DNA of 64,000 nt from contig NC_007651.1 in the NCBI RefSeq assembly GCF_000012365.1, forward strand, positions 1,054,001 through 1,118,000, read 5' to 3'. Shown piece by piece: positions 55,600 to 64,000 of the stretch. Within the stretch, counting starts at the first letter, position 1. The number at the start of each line of letters is the position of its first letter. The stretch is from Burkholderia thailandensis E264 (GTDB taxonomy: Bacteria > Pseudomonadota > Gammaproteobacteria > Burkholderiales > Burkholderiaceae). The notes beneath the pieces are model-generated. The model was not told the origin of the DNA, searched no databases, and was given only the letters and a program-made list of their open reading frames with translations. A program made the translations under genes and the position numbers.

Positions 55600-56163
55600 T
55601 TACTCGCTGTCGCGTCGCGCGAACGTCAGCGTCGCGCCGTCGTCGGTGATGATGATCAGCTGCTGCGGGGCGCGCATCTGCACGCCGGCCTTCGAGATGT
55701 GGCCGAGCGCGGCGAGGTAGTCGCGCTCGAGCGCGGCGCGCGCGGGAGCGACGCACGCCATTCGCGTGCCGGCGAGCGGGCCGAACGCGAGCACGCCGTT
55801 CTTCACGTCGTAGGTGCCCATGTAACGGTTGCAGCCCGAGAAGCCGGCCGCGCGCCGCACGCCCGTTTTCGTCGACAGCGCGAGCTTGATCGGCTCGCCG
55901 TTGTCGCCGTGCGGGATGTCGCGCGCCGAGCCGTCGGCGTTGCGCCAGCCGACGAGCTCCCAGCTCGTGTCGTCGATCAGCTGGATCGTCGCGGGATTGA
56001 ACGGATCAGGGGCGGGGGCGCCCGAATCGGGATGAGTCGGCATCGTGCAGGCGGCGAGAAGCGCGGCGACGGTCAGCGCGCCGAGCGGCGCGCGCAGCGA
56101 GCGGACGATGCGAAGGCGCACGTGCGCGGCTGCGATGCGCGCGGCTGCGGATGAATTGAACAT
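55600..56163 (-). CDS. META domain lipoprotein
   Basis: A 187-residue protein. Residues 1-39 are a lipoprotein signal with the lipobox LLAAC (Cys39). The mature part is one META/HslJ-type domain with DTSWELVGWRNADGS, FSGCNRYMGTYDV and GPLAGTRMACVAPA, the two Cys probably forming a disulfide. Such proteins are anchored in the outer membrane and often respond to envelope stress or antibiotics. The GAGG site precedes the ATG at 56163; upstream starts are Arg-rich. It lies 156 bases from ftsK on the same strand and may not be co-transcribed. Confidence 0.88.
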   Translation of the reverse strand: MFNSSAAARIAAAHVRLRIVRSLRAPLGALTVAALLAACTMPTHPDSGAPAPDPFNPATIQLIDDTSWELVGWRNADGSARDIPHGDNGEPIKLALSTKTGVRRAAGFSGCNRYMGTYDVKNGVLAFGPLAGTRMACVAPARAALERDYLAALGHISKAGVQMRAPQQLIIITDDGATLTFARRDSE

Positions 56164-56385
56164 GACCTCGTTCCTCTTCGAATTCTTCAATGTTGCGGGC
56201 GAAGCCGTAAGGGTAACGCACTCGCGTCGTCGGACGCGAGCGGACAGTCGCCGCACGCGTTCGTTCATGCGTTTCTCGGCGATGATGCGACGTGTTTCTT
56301 GCTCGATTCGGCGGCAATGCGGCGCGTCGCGAACGGTCGGCGCGCAATTGCCGCAAGACGCGGCGAGCGAGGGAAAAGGCGGCGC

Positions 56386-56577
56386 GTGCGCGTTGCGCTC
56401 GTCGGGCTCGTTGGGCTCATCGTGTTCGTCGTGTTCGTCGTGCTCATGGCGCTTGCCGCGGAGGTCGTCGACGTGCCGGGCGGCGCATTGCCCGGCAATG
56501 GGAAGGTCTCGGAGTTCGCGGCGCCGGATGCGCTGTCGGCGGATCGCGGGCCGGCTGATCGCGGCGAGCGCGCTTGA
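56386..56577 (+). CDS. possible small single-helix membrane protein
   Basis: A GTG-started 63-codon frame preceded by AAGG encodes one strongly hydrophobic helix (ALVGLVGLIVFVVFVVLMALAA) and a short polar tail. The hydrophobic part is built from GTGTTCGTC-like repeats. No family is recognised. It lies in the 734-base gap between the META gene and purT, which shows nothing else. Confidence 0.3.
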   Translation: MRVALVGLVGLIVFVVFVVLMALAAEVVDVPGGALPGNGKVSEFAAPDALSADRGPADRGERA

Positions 56578-56897
56578 AGCCGCGGGCGTTGCGATGACCG
56601 CCGAGCGACGCGGCGGTCATGGGGAACGCAGGAGGCGCGAGATGGCGATCCCGGCTCCCACGCGTCGTAGCTGCGACTGCGATGAACCGGCCGTTTCGCC
56701 GTCTGTTTCGCCGGCCGTTTCGATGCGCGGGGCGCGATGCCGAGCGCATGCGCAACGCGCGCGGCCTGCCGCTCGCGCGCGTCAGGCCGCGCCGGCCGGC
56801 GACCCGTCGCGCGAGGCCCGGGCGACGGGCGGCGCGCGTGCCTCGCGTGTTAGCATCGCAAGTCGTTTTCGCCATCCATCATCCAGCGGGAAATCTC

Positions 56898-58112
56898 ATG
56901 CAGATCGGTCAGCGGCTCGGCACGCCGCTTTCGCCGTCCGCCACGCGCGTCATGCTGCTCGGCGCGGGCGAGTTGGGCAAGGAAGTCATCATCGCGTTGC
57001 AGCGGCTCGGCGTCGAAGTGATCGCCGTCGACCGCTATCCGAACGCACCCGGGCATCAGGTCGCGCATCGCGCGCACGTGATCGACATGACGGACCCGGA
57101 CGCGCTGCGCGCGCTCGTCGACGCGGAGCGTGCGCATCTCGTCGTGCCGGAAATCGAGGCGATTGCGACCGACGCGCTCGCCGAGATCGAAGCGGCGGGC
57201 GTCGCCGAGGTGATCCCGACCGCGCGCGCGACGCAGCTCACGATGAATCGCGAGGGCATCCGCCGGCTCGCGGCCGAGGAGCTTGGGCTGCCCACGTCGC
57301 CGTACGCGTTCGCGCAGTCGTTCGACGCGTTCAGGGCGGCCGTCGCGCAGATCGGTTTTCCGTGCGTCGTGAAGCCCGTGATGTCGTCGTCGGGCAAGGG
57401 GCAGTCGGTCGTGAGGAGCGACGCCGACGTCGAGCCCGCGTGGCAGTACGCGATGGCGGGCGGGCGCGTGAATCACGGCCGCGTGATCGTCGAGGGCTTC
57501 GTGCAGTTCGATTACGAGATCACGCAGCTCACGGTGCGCGCGATCGATCCGGCGAGCCTCAAGACGCGCACCTATTTCTGCGAGCCGATCGGGCATGTGC
57601 AGGTCGCGGGCGACTATGTCGAATCGTGGCAGCCGCAGCCGATGAGCGCGAAGGCGCTCGAACGCTCGCGCGACATCGCGCATCGCGTGACGAGCGCGCT
57701 CGGCGGCCGCGGGATCTTCGGCGTCGAGCTGTTCGTGCGCGGCGACGATGTCTGGTTCTCCGAGGTGAGCCCGCGCCCGCACGACACGGGGCTCGTGACG
57801 CTCGCGTCGCAGCGCCAGTCGGAGTTCGAATTGCATGCGCGCGCGATCCTCGGCCTGCCGGTCGAGCCGGCGCTCGCGACGCCCGCCGCGTCGGCCGTGA
57901 TCTACGGCGGGCTCGACGAGGCGGGCATCGCATTCGAAGGCGTGCGCGACGCGCTCGCGGTGCCGGGCGCCGACCTGCGGCTGTTCGGCAAGCCCGAGAG
58001 CTTCGCGAAGCGCCGGATGGGCGTCGCGCTCGCGACGGGCGCGAACGTCGACGAAGCGCGCGAGCGCGCGAAGCGGGCGGCCGCCGCGGTGCGTCCCGTG
58101 TCCGCGCGCTGA
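56898..58112 (+). CDS. purT: formate-dependent phosphoribosylglycinamide formyltransferase
   Basis: A 404-residue ATP-grasp enzyme that makes formyl-GAR from GAR, formate and ATP in purine synthesis. Visible are the N-terminal pre-ATP-grasp domain ([20 protein letters not shown]), [13 protein letters not shown], the P-loop-like [14 protein letters not shown] and the metal-binding [25 protein letters not shown]. Length and start are standard. Single gene. It is the folate-independent alternative to PurN. Confidence 0.96.
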   Translation: MQIGQRLGTPLSPSATRVMLLGAGELGKEVIIALQRLGVEVIAVDRYPNAPGHQVAHRAHVIDMTDPDALRALVDAERAHLVVPEIEAIATDALAEIEAAGVAEVIPTARATQLTMNREGIRRLAAEELGLPTSPYAFAQSFDAFRAAVAQIGFPCVVKPVMSSSGKGQSVVRSDADVEPAWQYAMAGGRVNHGRVIVEGFVQFDYEITQLTVRAIDPASLKTRTYFCEPIGHVQVAGDYVESWQPQPMSAKALERSRDIAHRVTSALGGRGIFGVELFVRGDDVWFSEVSPRPHDTGLVTLASQRQSEFELHARAILGLPVEPALATPAASAVIYGGLDEAGIAFEGVRDALAVPGADLRLFGKPESFAKRRMGVALATGANVDEARERAKRAAAAVRPVSAR

Positions 58113-58239
58113 CGAACGGCGGCGTGCGCTGCGACCGGATCGTGCCGGTCGCGCCGTGAGCCGCTGCGTTCGCAGCAGTCGTGGTTGCCGGCCCGATGCG
58201 GCGCGCTTGCGCGCGGCGAGGCCGGACGAGGAGGTTGCA

Positions 58240-58404
58240 ATGAAGTGGATGTTGATCGTTGCATGGTGCGCGTCAACGGCGGGCTGCGGGCTCGCCGCCG
58301 CGCCGTGCCGGGTTGCGTCGGCGGGGCTGAAGATCGTGCCCTTGGTCGGCCACGTCGCGGCCGCGCCGACCGACGCGTGCGCGGGCGTCATCGATCCGGA
58401 TTGA
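58240..58404 (+). CDS. DUF6726 small lipoprotein
   Basis: A 54-residue protein with a signal peptide and lipoprotein-type cleavage (STAGC, Cys16), then a short conserved tail AAPCRVASAGLKIVPLVGHVAAAPTDACA. GAGGAGG lies before the ATG. It matches the small Burkholderiales family DUF6726, of unknown role. It precedes the MliC-like gene by 55 bases and is probably co-transcribed. Confidence 0.75.
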   Translation: MKWMLIVAWCASTAGCGLAAAPCRVASAGLKIVPLVGHVAAAPTDACAGVIDPD

Positions 58405-58459
58405 GGGGGCGGCGCGCGGCGCTCGCGCGGCTCGCCCCCATCGCTTGACGAGGAAGGAC

Positions 58460-58846
58460 ATGAACAAGAAAACGCTGACGGCGATCGGCATCGCCGGTCT
58501 GTGCGCCGCCGCTAGCGCCGCACATGCGGCGCGGCTGACCGTCGAGGAGATCGACGCCGACGCGCGCGACACCGTCGTCTATCGGTGCGCGAACGAGCCG
58601 AAGCCGGTGCGGGTGTCGTACTGGCGCGCGGGCAACGGCCAGAGCTTCGCGCTCGTGCCGGTCAACGGCATGCGGCTGCTGTTCGTCGACACCGTATCGG
58701 CGTCGGGCGTGCGCTATCAGGCGGGCCGCTACGTCTGGTGGACGAAGGGGCGCGACGCGAACCTGTACGACGAAATCGCGGGCGAGAACGCGCCGCCCGT
58801 GCTGGGCGACTGCAGCGAGATTCGCAAGAAGCGCGGGAACGGCTGA
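58460..58846 (+). CDS. MliC-like lysozyme inhibitor
   Basis: A 128-residue periplasmic protein. A signal peptide (1-24, ending AHAAR) is followed by one MliC domain: YRCANEPKPVRVSYW, FVDTVSASGVRYQAGRYVWWTKGRDANLYD. The inhibitory Ser (SASG) and Lys (TKG) loops of MliC are present. Such proteins block host C-type lysozyme. There is no lipobox, so it is soluble rather than membrane-bound. GAGGAAGG fixes the start at 58460. It follows the DUF6726 gene. Confidence 0.85.
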   Translation: MNKKTLTAIGIAGLCAAASAAHAARLTVEEIDADARDTVVYRCANEPKPVRVSYWRAGNGQSFALVPVNGMRLLFVDTVSASGVRYQAGRYVWWTKGRDANLYDEIAGENAPPVLGDCSEIRKKRGNG

Positions 58847-59363
58847 GCGCCGGGGCGTGCGTCGGCTTTGCCGGCGCCGCGGCGGGTGAGCTTGTTCCGC
58901 GCGTCCGCTGCGCTCTCGCGTGGGGCCGGGCCGGCGGCGCGGGGGCGGTCGAAGCATCGACGCGGCGGCGTGCCCGAAACACGCCGCTGCGCGAAACGCT
59001 TCGGCAAGGCGAGTCCGCGACCGGGCGGCGTCGCCGGACCGGCGAATGCGCCGCATCGCACGGCGGCGCGCATGACGGGACGGCCGCCGCGCCGTGGCAC
59101 GCATCGGCGGCCGGGCCGAGCCGATCGCCGATGCCTGCCCGCCGACCGAGCCGATTCGCGAGGGATGCTACAATAACGCCCTTTCTGCCGGCGCTCCTGC
59201 CGGACGAAGCCTCGCGCGCGGCCCGGATGGCCTCAAGCGCCGGCGGCGCCCTGCGGCGCGCCGCGGCTTCGTGTTCATTCCGAAGTGGGTTGCGTCGCCT
59301 GTCTCGCGAGCGAGCAGGTCGTGCGCTGGATGTCCCGCCGCGCCTTTTGAGCGAAACGCCACC
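58847..59363 (+). promoter_or_regulatory. 517-base gap with the rhlE promoter and long leader
   Basis: TACAAT at 59169-59174 is a probable -10 box, giving a leader of about 185 bases before rhlE. The first 300 bases show no feature. The leader is open in the rhlE frame but has no coding character. Confidence 0.4.
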
Positions 59364-60809
59364 ATGTCCGATTCTGTTGCCAAGCCTGTCGACGCGACGT
59401 TCGATCAATTCGGCCTTGCCGCCGAGATCCTGAGAGCGATTGCCGAGCAGGGCTATACGACGCCGACGCCGATCCAGGCGAACGCGATTCCGGTCGTGCT
59501 GTCCGGCCGCGACGTGATGGGCGCCGCGCAGACCGGCACCGGCAAGACCGCGAGCTTCTCGCTGCCGATCATCCAGCGGCTGCTGCCGCAGGCGAACACG
59601 AGCGCGTCGCCGGCGCGCCACCCGGTGCGCGCGCTGATTCTCACGCCGACCCGCGAGCTTGCCGACCAGGTCGCCGCGAACGTGCATGCGTATGCGAAGC
59701 ACACGCCGCTGCGCAGCGCCGTCGTGTTCGGCGGCGTCGACATGAACCCGCAGATGGCCGAACTGCGTCGCGGCGTCGAGATCCTGATCGCGACGCCCGG
59801 GCGCCTGCTCGACCACGTTCAGCAGAAGACCGCGAATCTCGGCCAGGTGCAGATCCTCGTGCTCGACGAGGCGGACCGGATGCTCGACATGGGTTTCCTG
59901 CCCGATCTGCAGCGAATTCTGAACCTGCTGCCGAAAGAGCGTCAGACGCTGCTTTTCTCGGCGACGTTCTCGCCCGAGATCAAGAAGCTCGCGTCGACCT
60001 ACCTGCGCAATCCGCAGACGATCGAGGTCGCGCGCAGCAACGCGGCCGCGTCGACCGTCACGCAGATCGTCTACGACGTCGCCGAAGGCGACAAGCAGGC
60101 GGCCGTCGTCAAGCTGATCCGCGATCGCTCGCTCAAGCAGGTGATCGTGTTCTGCAACAGCAAGATCGGCGCGAGCCGCCTCGCGCGCCAGATCGAGCGC
60201 GACGGCATCGTCGCGGCCGCGATTCACGGGGACCGTTCGCAGAGCGAGCGGATGCAGGCGCTCGACGCGTTCAAGCGCGGCGAGATCGAAGCGCTCGTCG
60301 CGACCGACGTCGCCGCGCGCGGCCTCGACATCGCCGAACTGCCGGCCGTCATCAACTTCGATCTGCCGTTCAATGCGGAAGACTATGTGCACCGGATCGG
60401 CCGCACCGGGCGCGCGGGCGCGTCGGGCGACGCGCTGTCGCTGTGCAGCCCGAACGAGCGCAAGCAACTCGCCGACATCGAGAAGCTGATCAAGCGGACA
60501 CTGTCGCTCGAAACGCTCGAGCTCGACCTGCCGCGCCATCGCCACGACGAGCGCGGCGGCCGCCGCGAACGCGAGCGCGACGAGCGCCGCGGCGCATCGG
60601 CCGGCCGCCGCTCGGCGGGCGGCGAGCGCGCGCATCATCCGCGCCGCGAAGCGCCGATCGACGATTTCTTCCTGAAGCCGTACGTGCCGTCGTCGTCCGC
60701 TAACCAGCCGGAAGAGGCGAAGCCGGCGCAGCCGGAGAAAAAGGCGCCGAAGCAGCCGCTCGCCGCGCTGCTGGGCGGCTTCGGGATGCCGCGCAAGACG
60801 TCGTCTTGA
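59364..60809 (+). CDS. rhlE: DEAD-box RNA helicase RhlE
   Basis: A 481-residue DEAD-box helicase with all motifs: Q motif with PTPIQANAIP, I AQTGTGKT, Ia PTRELADQ, Ib TPGRLLD, II VLDEADRMLDMGF, III SATF, V ATDVAARGLD, VI HRIGRTGRAG. The C-terminus (from about 395) is a basic Arg/Asp/Glu tail (RRERERDERRG) ending in a short conserved IDDFFLKPYVP. It works in ribosome assembly and RNA decay. MSDSVAKPVDATFDQFGL is the family start; the upstream frame is leader. Confidence 0.93.
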   Translation: MSDSVAKPVDATFDQFGLAAEILRAIAEQGYTTPTPIQANAIPVVLSGRDVMGAAQTGTGKTASFSLPIIQRLLPQANTSASPARHPVRALILTPTRELADQVAANVHAYAKHTPLRSAVVFGGVDMNPQMAELRRGVEILIATPGRLLDHVQQKTANLGQVQILVLDEADRMLDMGFLPDLQRILNLLPKERQTLLFSATFSPEIKKLASTYLRNPQTIEVARSNAAASTVTQIVYDVAEGDKQAAVVKLIRDRSLKQVIVFCNSKIGASRLARQIERDGIVAAAIHGDRSQSERMQALDAFKRGEIEALVATDVAARGLDIAELPAVINFDLPFNAEDYVHRIGRTGRAGASGDALSLCSPNERKQLADIEKLIKRTLSLETLELDLPRHRHDERGGRRERERDERRGASAGRRSAGGERAHHPRREAPIDDFFLKPYVPSSSANQPEEAKPAQPEKKAPKQPLAALLGGFGMPRKTSS

Positions 60810-60862
60810 TGCGGAATCGGACGTCGGGCGCCGGAAACGCGGCGCGGAACCGATGAGACGAG

Positions 60863-60895
60863 GGGCGGACGCGCAGGCATCCGCCCTTTCTTTTT
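60863..60895 (+). terminator. terminator after rhlE
   Basis: A 7-bp stem, GGGCGGA (60863-60869) with TCCGCCC (60880-60886), a 10-base loop and TTTCTTTTT. It lies about 55 bases after the stop. Confidence 0.85.
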
Positions 60896-61103
60896 GCGCA
60901 GGCGGTGAGCGGCAGGGTGATCGGAGCCGTGACGGCGAAGGGCCGCGGTCGCGGCCGGGATCGGGGTGGAATCGCCCGGTTCGGCGAGGCGCGGGCGGTG
61001 GCGCGGCGACGGGGGCGCGTGATGTCCGCGAATCGGCGATCGCGCACGGCGCAGCCGGGAGACTGCCGAAGCGAAGAGGCGGCCGAGGCCCGCCGGGGGG
61101 CTC

Positions 61104-61997
61104 TCAGCGACGCGCGTTCGGCCCGAAGCGCGCGTCCCACGCGGCGATCGCGGCCGGCTGGAACGCGTCGAGCGACACGCACGCGGCGCCGTCGAGCGCG
61201 AGCCCCAAATGCCGCGCGGCCGCGGCGAGCGCGGGCAGCGGGGCGGCGGGATCGAGCGCCGCCGCGCCCGTCTGCTTGCTGAGCTTTTCGCCGTTCGCAT
61301 CGACGACGACGGGCACGTGCAAATAGCGCGGCGTCGGCAGTCCGAGGCAGCGCTGCAGGTAAATCTGGCGAGCGGTCGAGTCGAGCAGGTCGGCGCCGCG
61401 CACGACGTGCGTGATGTTCGCATCGCCATCGTCGACGACGACCGCGAGCTGATACGCCCATTGTCCGTCCGCGCGCTTGAGCACGAAGTCGCCGACTTCG
61501 GTCGCGAGATCCTGGGTCTGCGCGCGCTGCCAGCGATCGTCGAACGTGATGACGGCCGCCGCGCCGTCCGGCACGCGCAGCCGCCATGCGCGCGCGGCCT
61601 TGCCGTGCAGGCCCGCGCGGCAGGTGCCGGGATACGCGAGCGTCGTGTGCCGCTCGTGCGCGGCGCGCAGCGAATCGGCGATCTCCTTGCGCGAGCAGCC
61701 GCATGGGTAGACGAGCCCTGCAGCGGTGAGCCGCGCGAGCGCCGCTTCGTAGTGCGCGACGCGCGCGCTTTGCCAGACGGCCGGCTCGTCGGGAACGAAG
61801 CCGAAGCCGCGCAGCGTCGCGAGAATCGCTTCGGCTGCGCCGGGCACCGTGCGCGGCCCGTCGATGTCCTCGATCCGCACGAGCCACGCGCCGCCCCACG
61901 CGCGCGCGTCGAGCCAGCTCGCGAGCGCGCCGACGAGCGAGCCGAAGTGCAGGGGGCCGGTGGGCGACGGCGCGAAGCGGCCGCGATAGCGTGTCAT
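61104..61997 (-). CDS. gluQ: tRNA glutamyl-Q(34) synthetase
   Basis: A 297-residue GluRS paralogue that charges Glu onto queuosine at position 34 of tRNA-Asp. Class I motifs are [10 protein letters not shown] (HIGH type) and EKLSKQ (KMSKS type). The zinc-site residues CGCS and YPGTC are present. The anticodon-binding domain of GluRS is missing, which is what defines this family. The start [14 protein letters not shown] is standard. It is 43 bases from the trhO stop, on the same strand. Confidence 0.93.
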   Translation of the reverse strand: MTRYRGRFAPSPTGPLHFGSLVGALASWLDARAWGGAWLVRIEDIDGPRTVPGAAEAILATLRGFGFVPDEPAVWQSARVAHYEAALARLTAAGLVYPCGCSRKEIADSLRAAHERHTTLAYPGTCRAGLHGKAARAWRLRVPDGAAAVITFDDRWQRAQTQDLATEVGDFVLKRADGQWAYQLAVVVDDGDANITHVVRGADLLDSTARQIYLQRCLGLPTPRYLHVPVVVDANGEKLSKQTGAAALDPAAPLPALAAAARHLGLALDGAACVSLDAFQPAAIAAWDARFGPNARR

Positions 61998-62039
61998 CCG
62001 ATGCGACGCGCGGCGTAGCGGATCAGAGCGCGCGCGGCG

Positions 62040-62930
62040 TCACGCTGCGTGCGCCGGGTCGGCGCGATGGTCCGCGCGCCGGCCCTGGTCGCCCGGATGG
62101 CATGCGGGGCAGGACTTGCCGGGCACGTACAGCGGCGATTGTTGCGCGTCGGCCGGCACGACCGCGCGGCATGCGAAGCATGTGACGTCGGCCGTCGGCG
62201 CGAGTTGCGGGTTGAGCGCGGTGCGGTAATCGAACACGAAGCAGTCGCCGTGGTAATGCGCGCCGCCGACTTCCTCGAAATACTTGAGGATTCCGCCTTC
62301 GAGCTGGTAGACGTTCTCGATGCCGACGTCCTTCATGTGGATCGCCGCCTTCTCGCAGCGAATGCCGCCCGTGCAGAACGACACGACGGTCTTGCCCTCG
62401 AGGTCCGCGCGATTCGCCTCGATCACGCCGGGAAACTGGCTGAACTTGTCGATCCGGTAGTCGAGCGCATTGTCGAACGTGCCGACGTCGACTTCGAACG
62501 CATTGCGCGTATCGAGCATCACGACGGGGCGGCCCGCGTCGTCGTGGCCCCGGTCGAGCCACGCCTTCAGCATGCGCGCGTCGACGGACGGCGCGCGGCC
62601 GAGTTCCGGCTTGATCGCCGGCTTCTTCATCGTGATGATCTCGCGCTTCAGGCGCACGAGCATCCGGCGGAACGGCTGCGAATCGGACAGGCTTTCCTTG
62701 AACGGCAGATCCGCGAACTTGCCTTCGAACAGCGGATCGTGGCGGAGGTAATCGACGAACGCATCGGTCGCGCCGCGCGAGCCCGCGATGAACAGGTTGA
62801 TTCCTTCGGGCGCGAGCAGGATCGTGCCGCGCAGCCCGAGCGCGTTGCAGCGCGCGGTGATGAGCGGCCGCCATTGCTCGATCGAGTCGAGCGAGACGAA
62901 ACGGTAGGCGGCGAGATTGACGGTGGTCAT
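62040..62930 (-). CDS. trhO: tRNA U34 hydroxylase TrhO (rhodanese family)
   Basis: A 296-residue protein that makes 5-hydroxyuridine at tRNA position 34 with oxygen. The N-terminal domain is ferredoxin-like ([20 protein letters not shown]), the middle a rhodanese domain with the active-site Cys186 in [13 protein letters not shown], and the C-terminus a CFAC...CPAC zinc-knuckle tail. The start at 62930 gives [11 protein letters not shown]. It shares a strand with gluQ, giving two wobble-base modification genes side by side. Confidence 0.93.
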   Translation of the reverse strand: MTTVNLAAYRFVSLDSIEQWRPLITARCNALGLRGTILLAPEGINLFIAGSRGATDAFVDYLRHDPLFEGKFADLPFKESLSDSQPFRRMLVRLKREIITMKKPAIKPELGRAPSVDARMLKAWLDRGHDDAGRPVVMLDTRNAFEVDVGTFDNALDYRIDKFSQFPGVIEANRADLEGKTVVSFCTGGIRCEKAAIHMKDVGIENVYQLEGGILKYFEEVGGAHYHGDCFVFDYRTALNPQLAPTADVTCFACRAVVPADAQQSPLYVPGKSCPACHPGDQGRRADHRADPAHAA

Positions 62931-63029
62931 GAGGTTCGGACGGTGAGGCGGCTGCGGCCCGACGGCGAGGCCGCGCGAAACGGGCGCGGCGGGCGGTCGG
63001 GCGCAAGCGGACGAAAACGGAAAAACCGT

Positions 63030-63035
63030 ATTATC
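63030..63035 (-). promoter_or_regulatory. -10 element of trhO
   Basis: GATAAT read on the minus strand, about 95 bases before the trhO start. The -35 box is weak. Confidence 0.35.
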
Positions 63036-63166
63036 CCGCAAACCGCGCGGCTATCCGCAGTTGGCCGAAAGGACGGCGCGCGACGGCGTCGCACGGCAAC
63101 GTGGCGGAGCCGCTTCTGGCAAGCCGGCGGATCGCCTTCGCGCGTGGCTTCGCCGCCCGCGGGCCC

Positions 63167-63206
63167 GCGCCGGCACTCGGCCGAACGGCCGGCGCGGCGT
63201 TTTTTT
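63167..63206 (+). terminator. terminator-like hairpin between trhO and dnaE
   Basis: GCGCCGGC (63167-63174) pairs with GCCGGCGC (63188-63195); two more C-G pairs extend the stem. After GGCG comes a run of seven T (63200-63206). No plus-strand gene precedes it in the 324-base gap, which otherwise holds only the trhO and dnaE promoters. Confidence 0.6.
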
Positions 63207-63241
63207 GGCCGCCGCGAACGATGCCGGGCCCCCGGGGCGGC

Positions 63242-63247
63242 TACAAT
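63242..63247 (+). promoter_or_regulatory. -10 element just before dnaE
   Basis: TACAAT ends 7 bases before the dnaE ATG at 63255. Transcription from it would begin at or within a base or two of the start codon. Confidence 0.55.
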
Positions 63248-63254
63248 AGCGCCC

Positions 63255-64000
63255 ATGTCAGATCCCCGTTTCGTTCATCTCCGCGTCCACTCCGAATTCT
63301 CGATTGCCGACGGCATCGTGCGTCTCGACGATATCGTCAAGTCGGCGGCCGAAGACGGTCAGGGCGCGCTCGCCCTGACCGACCTCGGCAACGCGTTCGG
63401 TCTCGTCCGTTTCTACAAGGAAGCCCGCGACGCGGGCATCAAGCCGATCGCCGGCTGCGACGTCTGGATCACCAACCGCGACGATCGCGACAAGCCGTCG
63501 CGGCTGCTGCTGCTCGTCAAGAACAAGCGCGGCTACCTGAATCTCTGCGAACTGCTGTCGAAGGCGTGGCTCACGAACCAATACCGCGGCCGCGCGGAAC
63601 TCGACGCGAGCTGGCTCGAAGGCGAGCTCGCCGACGGGCTGCTCGCGCTGTCCGGCGCGCAGCAGGGCGATATCGGCCTCGCGCTCGCGGCGGGCAACGA
63701 GGCGGCCGCGCGCCGCCACGCGCAGCGCTGGGCGCAGGTGTTTCCGGGCGGCTTCTATCTCGAATTGCAGCGCTACGGCCAGCCGGGCGCGGAAGCGTAC
63801 ATCCAGCAGGCGGTGACGATCGCGGCCGAGCTGAAGCTGCCCGTCGTCGCGACGCATCCGCTGCAATACATGACGGCCGACGATTTCACCGCGCACGAGG
63901 CGCGCGTGTGCATCTCGGAAGGCGATATCCTCGCGAATCCGCGCCGTCAGAAGCGCTTCACGACCGAGCAGTTCTTCCGCACGCAGGGCGACATGGCCGC
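63255..64000 (+). CDS. dnaE: DNA polymerase III alpha subunit, N-terminal part (3' end outside window)
   Basis: The frame begins MSDPRFVHLRVHSEFSIADG and is open to the end of the window, 248 codons. This is the PHP domain of DnaE: HLRVHSEFS, LTDLGNAFGLVRFYKEARDAGIKPIAGCDVW, and NKRGYLNLCELLSKAW. The full protein is about 1180 residues. It is the replicative polymerase. No Shine-Dalgarno is visible, and a -10 box lies directly before the ATG. It diverges from trhO. Confidence 0.95.
   Translation, partial: MSDPRFVHLRVHSEFSIADGIVRLDDIVKSAAEDGQGALALTDLGNAFGLVRFYKEARDAGIKPIAGCDVWITNRDDRDKPSRLLLLVKNKRGYLNLCELLSKAWLTNQYRGRAELDASWLEGELADGLLALSGAQQGDIGLALAAGNEAAARRHAQRWAQVFPGGFYLELQRYGQPGAEAYIQQAVTIAAELKLPVVATHPLQYMTADDFTAHEARVCISEGDILANPRRQKRFTTEQFFRTQGDMA

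Noticed and set aside
56857..56871. PurR-like box before purT
   Set aside because: CGCAAGTCGTTTTCG resembles the E. coli PurR site but has one extra base in the centre, so the symmetry is lost. A PurR homologue with that site is not expected in Burkholderia.
59094..59363. N-terminal extension of RhlE
   Set aside because: The frame is open, but it runs upstream of the predicted transcription start near 59180 and has no coding character.

Overview
The window is a dense, very G+C-rich stretch of betaproteobacterial chromosome. Gene content and order (parE-parC, htpG next to a chorismate lyase gene, an orphan rsxB next to nth, a PHA depolymerase, purT, rhlE, gluQRS, trhO, dnaE) and the many short tandem repeats point to Burkholderia, most likely the B. 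pseudomallei/thailandensis group, main chromosome. This comes from recognising protein families; no search was run. I saw no rRNA, tRNA, CRISPR array, insertion sequence or prophage.

Layout. (1) 1-5.0 kb: the 3' part of an amyloid/adhesin-type repeat gene, a C39-like peptidase, a second secreted protein, an outer-membrane barrel with a coiled-coil N-terminus, and a VpsR/BerB-like sigma-54 activator. Together these look like a Fap-type functional amyloid export locus, and its codon use is less G+C-biased than that of its neighbours. (2) 5.2-12.6 kb: rubredoxin, a DUF4399 protein, the ABC-F ATPase Uup and topoisomerase IV (parE, parC). (3) 13-18.3 kb: a CopD-like membrane protein, a LysR regulator divergent from a PACE efflux pump, the tail of a decayed M20 amidohydrolase, a histone-deacetylase-like enzyme lacking one zinc ligand, and a chromate transporter. 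(4) 18.4-27 kb: a GGDEF-EAL protein, then a five-gene minus-strand cluster (PhzF, RidA, aminotransferase, EamA exporter, VOC protein) divergent from a MocR regulator. (5) 27-33.3 kb: htpG behind a sigma-32-type promoter, ubiC, a family 6 uracil/hypoxanthine glycosylase, a spermidine-synthase-like protein, and DUF3311-mctP. (6) 33.3-39 kb, minus strand: PhnB-like protein, transaldolase, BenE, VWA/CoxE protein and MoxR ATPase. (7) 39.1-46.4 kb: two c-type cytochromes, DUF1841, an EamA transporter, rsxB-nth, a TetR regulator and phaZ. (8) 46.6-64 kb: GH15 hydrolase, a lactonase-type beta-propeller protein, a very long ftsK, a META lipoprotein, purT, two small envelope proteins, rhlE, gluQRS, trhO and the start of dnaE.

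Most of the window is housekeeping. The notable parts are the Fap-like locus, the deacetylase with a substituted metal ligand, the DnaA-box dyad before parE, a heat-shock promoter overlapping the preceding gene's stop codon, operator-like palindromes near phaZ and the TetR gene, a histone-like tail on the PHA depolymerase, an FtsK with a huge Ala/Pro linker containing a 9-bp coding repeat, and a dnaE start that looks leaderless.
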